This document shows positions 35,103 through 45,115 of a stretch of 64,000 nt of DNA, piece after piece. Where the stretch lies: NCBI GenBank assembly GCA_033439765.1, contig JAULSN010000001.1:434001-498000 (forward strand), written 5' to 3'. The DNA is from Lasiosphaeria ovina (lineage: Eukaryota; Ascomycota; Sordariomycetes; Sordariales; Lasiosphaeriaceae). The first letter of the stretch is position 1. Every line of letters starts with the position of its first letter. Under the pieces are notes generated by a model. It was not told the DNA's origin. It made no database searches and saw only the letters and a program-made list of their open reading frames with translations. Position numbers and translations under genes: made by a program.

Positions 35103-36133
35103 ATGGCGTCCCCGGCAGCCTGGTCCTTCACGCCGCTGGTGTCAGCGTTTCCCACAGCCGTTTTCCCCAACATTGCTCTTTGGAATGCGACGAGCGCCGC
35201 CAAGAACCTAACATATCAGATCGAAGTCTCGTGGCCCTTTGGCTGGGAGTCGCGCGATGTGGGAAACAAATCGGCCCTCGCGATGCAAGCTTACCACCTA
35301 ATTACCGACCTACCAATTATCCTCCACAACTCACATAACAACAGCTTACGCTGACATTTTTAGTGCACAATATTAGGTATGTTGTCGACGGCAATGCCCT
35401 CGGCATGACCGCGTCCGAAGGGTTCAAGCGGCGGTTGGCAGTGGAGCCGTCGCAGCCCGACAGCGTCGTGGTCAGCATTGGCTACCCACTTAGCGACGAC
35501 GTCTATAGCTTTGCGCGGCGGGCCGTCGACCTCCGGCCGCCGCTGCCAACGCCCCAGACGCCGCCCTCGGGCGCCGACGAATTCATCGACTTCATCGACG
35601 CGTCGCTGCGCCCGTGGATCCGCTCGACCCTGTTCCCCAACGTGCGCTTCACCCGCGACGCCCTGTACGGCCATTCGTTTGGCGGCCTCTTTGTCGTCTA
35701 CGCACTCATCGCCCGGCCCGACATGTTCGACACGTTCCTGTCGGCGAGCCCGGCGCTCGATTGGGCCAACGGCTCAATATTCGACATGGTAAGCCAACGC
35801 CTGGGCACGGGCGGCGACCTGCCGGTATTTGGGAGCTGCGGTCACGGCCAAAACGGGACCGCCCTGTCTCGGCCGGCAGTTGTCATTAGCTACGGCAGCT
35901 TGGAGCAGTTCCCCGTGCGCAGGCGAGCCGAGACCGAGGCTGCATTCCAGGCGCGAAAAGCCATCATCCTGTCTTTCAGCCGCATGACCGACTACTGCCA
36001 CGAGCTGTTCGACCGCCTTAAAGGGAGCCGCAGGGCCAGGGACGTGGTTCTCAAAGAGTATTTGGGGCAGGACCACAGCAGCGTCGCTGCGAGTGCCGTT
36101 GTGGACGGCATTGACTACTTTGTGGACTGGTAA
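35103..36133 (+). CDS. Alpha/beta-hydrolase esterase, IroE/siderophore-esterase-like
   Basis: Two exons are inferred: 35103-35284 and 35377-36133, giving 312 residues. No GT donor gives a workable frame. The junction that does uses a GC donor (GAT|GCAAGC) and acceptor TTAG, with GCTGAC as branch site upstream, restoring ALAMYVVDGNALG. YVVDGN, DSVVVSIGYP, the nucleophile elbow GHSFGG, SASPALDW and a C-terminal GQDHSS supplying the His fit the PF00756-type esterase superfamily and resemble fungal IroE-like enzymes, which open siderophore esters. No siderophore synthase or transporter lies nearby, so the substrate is open. No signal peptide is evident, which suggests an intracellular enzyme. Confidence 0.78.
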
Positions 36134-36526
36134 TGCAGGCAGACTCGGATAATGCCAGGGACAATAAAAGGAGTCAAAAAGAATGTTTTGCCTTGATCCT
36201 GATTAGGCAGTTATTCAATCACGCCCTTCGGCCCGACAAAGAAACTGGGGAGACGGGGCCTGGAATGTTAGACCTCGAGCCGCCTTTGTGCGCGCCGAAA
36301 ACGTCTTCTCGAGGCTTCCATCCTGACCCGTAATTGGAAACTAGGGAGCCGGTCAATAATTAGATTGCGTTGTCTCCTCCTCACACAAGTACGGAATATT
36401 GAGGACAACCACCAAGCAACACAAAATCTCGGGCATTGACACGCTATCCACTGCACGGCTCAGCCAGGAAACAACCACGCCTGCATTCCCGCTTGGAGGC
36501 CTCGTAATGCCAAGCCCAATTTTCGC
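36134..36526. other. Intergenic, esterase to kinase
   Basis: About 390 bases with no gene recognised. Confidence 0.5.
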
Positions 36527-39168
36527 ATGAGCACTGCCTCTCGGCCTATCATCAATACTCAGAGACAGTGCTTCACAGGATCTGCGGACAGCACGCCCAG
36601 TATGTTGGCGCCCCTTGAAGAAGTCCGCTTTGAAGAGCTTAAAAGGACGGCGACGGTCTATTTCAGAGACCTCCGCAAAGACTCCTCGACGGGGCAGAAG
36701 TCGGGGCCGTGGCATTCTGGCACTCCCAGATTTACCACGTCCCCCGGCATTAGCCGCAGTCGGAACAGGAGTGACGCAGGGTTCAAGCAACGCAGTGATG
36801 GCCCATTTCCGAGAAGGGGGCCACGGATCATCTCCCTGGAACCGGAGCCGCAAGATACGTCGCGTTCGGCGACCCTAGAATTGGGGCCGCGAAAGAGGCG
36901 ACGTTCGGCGACCCCGGAAAACTACGAAAATGTGGTCAAGACGGCCAGGTTTGCCTCGAAACAAATCGAGGCACTCGACTACAGATACGTGAAGATTCTG
37001 GGATATGGTGGCTATGGCATCACCATCCTCTATGAAATGACTCCCATTGAGGGCAAACGCAGGTTTGTCGTTATCAAGGTATGCTCGTTTCTCGGGTCCC
37101 CGGCTACGTATTGTGGCGGAGTTTTTAATTGACTCGAGACCAAAAATGAAAAACAATCAGGCACCTCTGGAGAAAGACATCAACGCAAAAGTTAAAGACC
37201 GTGTTGACAAGGAGCGTCAGATGCTAGCTGTACGAGGCCACACCCCCATCACATGCCCCGCCGCTGTCTGCAAAGACTTATCGAGCTGATATGTTGGGTC
37301 GACTGGCAGAATTTCGAGGGCGCCAAACACATTACTCAAGCCCACAGCTGGCCCGAAGGTCTCCAAGAATTGCTCAACGAACGCGATGGAACGGATGCCG
37401 CCGACCTAGGGCTCTACATAATCTTGGATTACCACAGGCGCGGAGACCTGCAAAACGCCACGCAAAAGTTTGTTGATGCGCATGAAAGACGCCGCAAGGA
37501 AAGTAAAGAGCCTGTGGAGCGTCCGTTGCTCCCGAACCGGCTTCTGTGGCACATGTTTGACTGCCGTGAGTTTTTGTTTCTGTCTGCCGTATCCCTCTCG
37601 CCATTACGGTGACATAGAACCAGCTAACCAACCTGTCTCGCGCTCAGTCCTTAAAGGTGTGATCGATATGGCCTGCCCGCCCATCGATAGGAAGAACTAC
37701 GCCGACGAAGAACGCGGTCTCATCAAAGAATCCGCTCTGCTCCCCGAAACAACAACCAACTATATACACTTCGATCTTTCCCCAGACAACGGTGCGCACT
37801 GTCTTTGTTTCTGTCCCAATCAACAATAAGTATTCCGTTTGTAGCATGCTGATCTGGTTCGCAACCGCAGTCTTGGTCGGCGACCCAGATCAACCAGAAG
37901 AACAAAACCCCCGCCACCCCATTGTACCGCCGCTATTGGTAAGCTCCTAACCCCCGTGAACACGTAGGCAAAAAACACTACGAAATCGGGAATTAGAGCA
38001 CTAGACTCACCACAAATCATGGGGATGGAAACTACGAACAGATATCAGATTTAGGTCTTTCCATGGATATCAATGACGGGATCCGACAAGACCCGTATGT
38101 TTAATTTTTGACCAATTTCTCTTCCCTCCAGTCTTTAATTATATCAAGCCGAGGAGATTAGGGCTCTGATGAAATATGAATTGTTTTGCTAATATCTTCC
38201 CTAAAACTTAAAACAGAATCCGGATTTGGAAAACACGAGAGCGAGGCAAGGAGCTTTATTACACGCCTGAACAATTCACCTCCGAGTGGGATCATGTCGA
38301 GACGCTACCGGCAGACCTTCAACCCACCGGAGCCAGAATTGCGGGCAACTATACTTGGAAGACCAACCTCTTTCAGGTTGGCATGGTGAGTTCAGACTAG
38401 GTGTCAACGACCCACCTCTCCCCAAACAGTAACAGCCAGCAAAATCACCAATTTCACTAACGACAGCTTTCATGCTTCTTCCATCCATGCAGATCATGTG
38501 GAGCATGATCACGCTCAGATGGAATCCCCAACCGCTGCTTGCGTGGGCGTTGGACGACGACGACCAACAAACGTACACAAGGACATACGGGGGCTGGCTG
38601 ACGAGGAACCCGCGGCTCAGCTCGGTCGATGACAACCTTCGGCGTCTTGTAGCCGAGTGCATGATCGAGGATCCAGCGCGCCGGCCCGAGGTGGGCTATG
38701 TCCACGAAACGATTCAGGAGGCGCTCAGCATAACCGATGATCAGGAGAAGATAAAGCTCCGCACGTTCGTGGACAAATTCTATTGCGACCCACCTGAGCC
38801 GATTCGGGTCCCGGACTTGATGCTCAGAGCTGTAGGTTTATTGTTCAGAGAAGACACACCATCCGACTCTCGCCGTCCCGGCCAAAACAGAGCCGAGCAG
38901 ACAGCGGCAGTATCGCTGACTTGTATCTTGCTCTAATTAGTGGCTTGAGAATCGCTTCTGGGCGGATCGAAGAAGGGCGCCAGAGTATTACCTCCGGCGC
39001 GCCCCAGATGTACCTGCGAACGAGGACCCACGCGAAGCGCCTGGGGGCCAGGGGGGTGCCCGAGAAGGTGTTGCAGACCAAGGCTCGGTGCAGAACCAAG
39101 GTAACGCGCCGTCGAATGACTCCAGATGGAACGAAAGTCGCTCACCCCCAGAGTACCACTCAGAGTGA
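36527..39168 (+). CDS. Divergent protein kinase, intron-rich
   Basis: Nine exons are inferred: 36527-37078, 37161-37229, 37286-37565, 37648-37791, 37871-37938, 38042-38094, 38217-38385, 38493-38831 and 38941-39168, giving about 633 residues. A basic, disordered N-terminus of about 150 residues precedes the kinase domain. ILGYGGYGITILYE is the Gly-loop, FVVIK the lysine strand, HFDLSPDNVLV replaces HRDxKxxN, ISDLGLS replaces DFG, and YYTPEQF is the APE region. WSMITLRWNP and RRPEVGYV follow in the C-lobe. Catalytic Lys, Asp, Asn and Asp all have a candidate, so activity is possible. Exons 2-3 are uncertain: the skipped segment 37230-37285 reads VRGHTPI in the exon 2 frame, which looks like kinase sequence but shifts frame by one base before LICWVDW. 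No close family is recognised. Confidence 0.72.
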
Positions 39169-40506
39169 AGAAGGACACTAAGAAAGGCAGGGATAAGAAT
39201 GAAAAATTCAAGGATGAAGAGGGAAACAGAACAGGCAAATTAAATCATTCTAGTAGACACAGTGCTCCTAGTTTGTTATTTCCACCTCGACACTTTATAT
39301 TTTCGATTCGCGAACTGCCATCTACGGTAGCTTGACTAAGGAGGGGGAAAAGGGATATATCCAGGCCGTCTTTCCATTTTGATAGTATTAGTTGTTTAGA
39401 TTTTAGTGCACCGCACCGTTCAATTCCTCGTATTTTCTCCCAGTTTTGAGCTCATCTTCCGCGTGTCCTATAATCTAACCTAGAATAGAATATGGGCGTG
39501 GATTTATTAGCGATTTCATCTATAGAGACTTTACGTTGGAGTTTCAAAACTGAAAGCGCAGAGCGATGCTAGAGTAACAGAAAACGTGTTTGCAAAAGAG
39601 AGGGCTGTTTACAAAACAATACGCCAATACTCGTTATACCTGAACGCAAGGACAAAGGTTGGTGTGGCCAGTGCGCGTCTTGACCGCAGCCCTCCTGCGC
39701 CGCTAGTAGGCTAATCGAGCACTATGGTGTGTTACAATTTGCGAATTTAGGAGCCATGATCGGTGACAAACCTGATTTTCTCGGGCCTGGAGTGTTGAAG
39801 CTGGAACGAATTAGGGTCGTGCGTGAATTTGCCCAATCTACACCGTCCCGAAGCGACTCACCGTCTCGAAGCAACCGGCTCCTCTCTTTGGCCTCAGCCT
39901 TCGTATTCGTGTTACAGATAGTATTATGCTCTGCGTAACAGAGTGGGGGTTTTGAGGTCTCCTAGACAGTCTTGGTTGGTTTGGGGTTGGAGTTGTTATG
40001 CCGATGGATGTGAGTTGATAGCTAGGATAGGAAGATATAGGAACTGAAATGTTCCAGTGCCTGGGCTTGTACACCGGGTTACCTGGTACGTACTTATCCA
40101 TCAAGGGTTATGACCGACTGTCATTTCTCCCAACATCTCGGCTTCCTTTCCTCCCATGCGTGAGCGGCTTGTATGCCCCTCGCGAACCTGCGCCAGCCCT
40201 TTCCTCCGGTACCTACGATCGCACATTATGACGGAATTTCTAGGAGCCTACGCATTGATTAAATTTTTCAAAAAGCCGGAAGAGTCGCAAGCTGGTTGCC
40301 CACGAAACCCTAACCCCTCTTGGCGAGTTTACTCTCGCTTGTTCTCATGCTGCCCTTCCTAATCTCAAAATCGTCGCACACAGACCCGATTTTCACCCTT
40401 TCGTTTTTTACAAAACATTGCTCTAGCTACAGTCGAGCATCATAATTATTCTCCTAGCACACACACATACACACTACACAACAGCAACGCAAAAATCCGC
40501 GACGCC
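39169..40506. other. Intergenic, kinase to hypothetical gene
   Basis: 1.3 kb, relatively AT-rich, with no gene or repeat recognised. Confidence 0.5.
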
Positions 40507-41324
40507 ATGACGCTCGATGAGAGAACGGCCATCCTCAATGCCGTAGCTAACCGGCGCGATGCTGTTCTCGCCCAAGTCGCCAAAGCCCGCCCCGAGATGG
40601 CGAAGCCGGACGTCTCCAAAGACACAGTCGACAAGTACGAGGGTCGGCTCCACAGCAAGTTATTCGAGGAAGGAGTTAGACGGCAAGTTAGTACTGATTA
40701 TATCGGCTGGCACATTGACCGGAAAATCTGGGCGGCCTATCTTGGCGGCAAGCCCTTCCCCTACATAAAAGAGCCCGAGATGTTTGCAGGCCCCCACAGC
40801 CTCCCTTGGGCCAAGTTTCTCCGTGACCAGATTGTCAGCGAGCCCGGCGTCAACACTGGCCGGACTGCCACCCCTTTTCCGACGACGCCCGCCTCCTCGA
40901 AACGACACCGTGCCCCGAGCACTTCCTACGCAAGCACGGTTGGATATGGCAGCAGCCCGTCCATCTCTTTCGACGCTTCCCGGGTAGGCCACAGAGTCGC
41001 ACCCGCCAAGCGTCCCCGCGTCGAGTAAGCCCGAGTACAATCATCCTCGCAGCGTGTTCCGTCGAGAGCTAACCTTGCCTGACCAGGTCTAAGAAGATCT
41101 TCACGGTCGAGGCAGACGACGAGGCCCCGACCGAGGCAGCCGGCGGCGGAGAGTACATCTGCCGCAAAAAAACCATTGAGACGTACTACGAGAAGCAGGT
41201 CGACGGCAGCGTACGCAAGGTTTTGGAGAAGGTGTCCACGGAGATCTTCCCAACCGACAATGTCCCCTTCGATGAGGACAGTGGAGACGATGAGGCGCAG
41301 GGGGGTAACGTCGCACGCCCTTGA
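40507..41324 (+). CDS. Hypothetical protein, 251 residues
   Basis: Two exons are inferred: 40507-41024 and 41087-41324. The junction GTCGA|GTAAGC with GACCAG|GTCTAAG restores a frame reading RVESKKIFTVEADDE. No family is recognised. The N-terminal half is helical and charged (MTLDERTAILNAVANRRDAV, then KDTVDKYEGRLHSKLFEEGV). It is followed by GWHIDRKIWAAYLGGKPFPY and a Ser/Pro/Thr-rich linker with basic KRHR and AKRPRV clusters that could be nuclear signals. The C-terminus is acidic (FDEDSGDDEA). No signal peptide or membrane span. It converges on the minus-strand gene at 41633 with about 300 bases between the stop codons. Confidence 0.7.
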
Positions 41325-41632
41325 GGTACAGACAAGATTGGGGTGCACGGTCACATCGTTAGGCGACGGCTCAACGGATTCTTGGAAGCCATTTAGCAAG
41401 GAATGCCAGCACCCGGCAGACTTTGGACGTTACCTCGCTGGGTGGTAAGATTCTCTCTATAACTATCTTACTTCTGTGCTAGTTAGGTACAGAGTAGCGA
41501 GTGATGACACGAGGCCGAAGCGTTAACACCGCAAGGCGTTTGCGTCCACGAATCTAGTCAGGTAAATTATAGCCGAAATCATCCAGGGAAAATCAGGCTC
41601 GCTCATGGATGGCCAGCACTGAGCAGAATACC
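41325..41632. other. Intergenic between convergent genes
   Basis: A tail-to-tail gap of 308 bases. Nothing recognised beyond presumed 3' UTRs. Confidence 0.5.
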
Positions 41633-42793
41633 TCACGACTTTCCTTTCACCGGGACGATCGTTTTGTCGATTTCGGCAAAGATGATTGCGGGATCGAGTG
41701 GGGTTTCAAATGAACTTGATTCATAATAATCCTCTATCGGACGGACTGGATGGCGTCCCACAGGAGGCCCTCCAGGTTTATAGTCAGAGTCCTCGGGCAC
41801 TAGGTACCGGTCGAAGAGGCAATTGATCAGCATAACGAAAAAAAAAAAGAGTAGTGCGGTGTCCTTACACTTGAAATTGTGACTTAAAAAACTGTGTATA
41901 TATTCTAGGCGAAGATGGCGTTGAACGGCGATCTTTGTCGATTGATCGGGTATATCGGCCAAGAACCAAGGATCAATCTGTTCAACCGTCTCTAGCTCAT
42001 AATCGAAATTGCACACCACATGCAACCGGTGCTTCCAGATATCAAGCTCGATTTCTGTCTCAATTGCATGTTGATAGCTCTTGTCCTTTTTCTTGGAGTT
42101 GGACAGGCGAAGGCCCTCGATAAAGTAAAGCAGGAAATTTGGCACCTGCATCATAATTCGTCGCACGATAAAGAATTTCAAGCTCTCGTGACCAGGTTGT
42201 CCATCGGCTCTTTTCGGATCCTCAAACAACTGGTCGAAAATCTAAGGGAGTTATTAATGCTTGCCCGATAGGTTTGTATGATAAATTTGCCCAGAGGGTT
42301 CTAAATGGGCTCAGACATCAAGACAGATCGGCGACCCCGTGGTCGAGGATAGGTATTACTTAAGGTTTCTACTTACTATGTAGTCCAAAACGAAAACGCC
42401 AGCCTTCTTTGGATCAAAATCGTCAAGCTTGCCATTCCAAGGCCGCTGGATTGCGCTATGGATTATGTTTGAGAGGTAGAAAGCGGAAGAGTTGCTGCGC
42501 ATGTGGCATAAGAATTGGTCAACGATGTGCGGCGCGAGACTGTCAGAGTTAGGAATATTGAGATCTTTCGCAATCTTCCTTCCCTTTCCGGCCAATATTG
42601 GTCTGCCGACAGCGGACTCAAAGAAGCATAATACGGTGTTCAGTAATTGGTCCGTTAACTTGTAATCCCATCTGTTTCTAGGGACAGAAGCGAATGTTCC
42701 GGCCTTGGGACCGTCTACCAAAATAACTGGGTTGGAAACCCTGGCGGGGTTTGACGCAGACTTGTCGGCCACGGGAGGATTGTTGGTTGCCAT
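41633..42793 (-). CDS. Hypothetical protein, AT-richer gene
   Basis: Three exons are inferred on the minus strand: 42793-42377, 42241-41869 and 41799-41633, giving 318 residues. The start at 42793 gives MATNNPPVADKS. The frame is also open through the proposed second intron (41800-41868, GTAAGG with a T-run and TACCTAG), so a read-through form of 341 residues is possible. No domain, signal peptide or catalytic motif is recognised; the protein is rich in aromatic and hydrophobic helical segments (FLLYFIEGLRL, LDIWKHRLHVV). Its base composition is lower in GC than the glucan synthase or ABC transporter genes; one row (42541-42600) has 25 G or C of 60. The composition and lack of homology suggest a lineage-specific gene, perhaps related in origin to the next minus-strand gene, although no clear sequence similarity to it was seen. 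Confidence 0.6.
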
Positions 42794-45115
42794 GTCCAAG
42801 ATCGTGGTGTTCGTTTTCCTGGAAATCAATCTCTTCAAATCTGATTATGAGGCAAGAGACGAAGCAGGTCAAAGGCTGCCTTTCAGGCGAGAGGAGGAGA
42901 GGCTTTAATGATGGAAAAGCAAGAGAGATCAAGACGAAGTGCTCGGGTGATGTGGCCCGCGAGAGAGGTTGTCGTCGTACAAAATCAACTGCGCGCCTCC
43001 CGCGCCTTAAGTAGGTACCCGTGCCCTACCCTATCTCTTCATACTCTAGGAACCTACCCCCCAAAAGGTCGGCTCCGTTGAGTTTGCAACGCCGACACCG
43101 TCCAGGAATAGCACCTAATTTCGCGAAACGTCTTTTGGGTTGAAACACGGTGGGCCACCTGGCCTCTGGCCCCCGGTGATTGAGCTAATGCTGCGCCCCC
43201 ATCACTTAAACCGAGGATTTGGTATGTAGTCTGGGCCTCGAGCAGGCCTGAACGTGGCCTAGTTCACCCCGCACTTTTCTGCATGTCGGGGCTTCACACT
43301 TGGCCGACCCGCCTTGGCCTAACGGGCCAGTGTCATCAAAGGCCGTAGCAGCCTTTGCGTTGAAGGCCGAGTTTCAGGACTGTCAGCACTTTTTTCCACT
43401 CCGCGTTGAGCACCCCGAGTTTTGACCGTCAGGGAGAAACGTGGAGGCCAAAGGTCAGCGCCCTGCACACGGAATATTAGGCCACTGATGTTGAGACATG
43501 GGAGTGAGTTTGTGTGTCAGTCGTTCCGTGGCAAGCCTGGCTTGCCACCACATCCCTCACCCGCCTTCTTCCCGCCTGGAGACCCAGGCTTCAGCCCACC
43601 CGCTGTCTATCTAGCCCCGGTCATCTTCCATATTCTCCTTTGTCCCTCGGAGCAAGCATATCCCACCATCCAGGTCTTACTCAGCCCATTTATTTTCTTG
43701 ACGAGACATACTGGTTCAAGGGGGAGGGAAATGCGAAACAAATAACCAACCAGATAGTCCAAATCCACTGAACCTCGACGGGGCATGGACAAAATGGGTA
43801 TTCGAAGGGATCGCCCACGCCGATGGGGTTCTCGGGAGCGACCTTCCTGATAACCCTCGCCTTTCAACATGACTGGCATCAACAGCGTACTGATGGACCG
43901 TTGGCAGGGAGACATCTCGGCCGCTCTGTCCTGCGCTTGCCTTCTGTCCAGCTCGTCGATGACGCCTCGAGAGAATTGACTGCTTGGCGCAGAGCCTCAC
44001 ACAGGCACCGAGCCGAAATCTATGCTAACACCGTGACACTGTGACTGCGCAGAGCCCCTTCACCACGTCCATGGCGGCAATCTCGAATCCTCGACGGATG
44101 CTTTTTTGGGCCCTTGATGTCGACGCGGCGACTCCAACCCATAATTCAAGCTCGCGAGTTTAAGGTGGGGTGCAAATAATCCTAGGTTCTGGGAACAAGG
44201 GACCAGCCTGAGACCGCCAGCTTGTGGCAGCCTGAACTATGAAGGTTGCTTGACTGCGTGACCACTGCGGGTTCGGGATGGGGCCGGTTGGACTTGGACT
44301 TGGACCTGCCAACTTTCAGTCTCCCAATATTCCAGGCTGTGTAGGCCTACGTCCGTACACGCGGGTCCCAGTTGAGAGAGCCCTCGTCGCCGTTCACTGT
44401 CGCCGATCGCCAAGTGGCTGCTGCAGGTGAACATCGGCAAACGCTTCGAGCCAAGCCTCCACAGCCTCCAAAAGTCTTGTCTAGACACCCCACGATTTCA
44501 CTTGCCAGCCGCGAATCGCCGCGCTGCCGGTTCGAAGAGAAGACCTGATTAGGTAGGCAGATACAGCTCCGAAAGTCTTCCGCGTCATCACCACCCGGCC
44601 ACGCCAAACCCCACAGACGTCGTCTTTGTCGAGTAGCCCCGCCGGCATCGGCCCAGACAAACACATTTGATCACCTCGGCTGGGACGCTCGTTCCAGAAG
44701 CAACGGGCTGGTTGCACTCGACGCTGCAATAATCACATGCGAAGAGGTGCAGGCAGTTCCGTTTGGCTGAACGCCAAGCACGCCGCGCCAGGGCAATACA
44801 AAAGCAGGCATATTACACGTCTGTCACAAGAAGATGCAGCTCAGACTCAGGTTCCCTGCCGCCTGCCCTCAAGAGACCGACTGGCAGGTGGCGCACACGA
44901 CAACGAGAACTCAACACTGTGTCCGGAGAATATAGATGCAGCAATAGACCGGCGCCTGGCCGCTCGGGGTTCTGCATGTTGTTGCTCACCAGGAGCTCAA
45001 TGCTTACTAAAGTACCTATCTCTCTTCGATCGGAGCTAAACTGTCATACAATAGTATCAGTCCAGAGGCGCCCGCGCCAAAGCCCTGCATGGTTGAGATG
45101 GACACGCAGCTTAGA
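42794..45115. other. 2.3-kb region between two AT-richer genes
   Basis: No gene supported. At about 43.1-43.4 kb the sequence alternates GGCC-containing words (ggccacctggcctctggccc, then repeated ggcct/ggccg), giving a loose interspersed pattern. Frames of up to 147 codons near 44.3-45.2 kb lack domains and overlap on both strands. Confidence 0.45.

Noticed and set aside
41800..41868. A Phe-rich hydrophobic stretch that could be a membrane span in the 318-residue protein
   Set aside because: The Phe run comes from a T-tract inside what looks like an intron with a GTAAGG donor, a GCTGATC branch-like site and a TACCTAG acceptor. The read-through form was not fully excluded.
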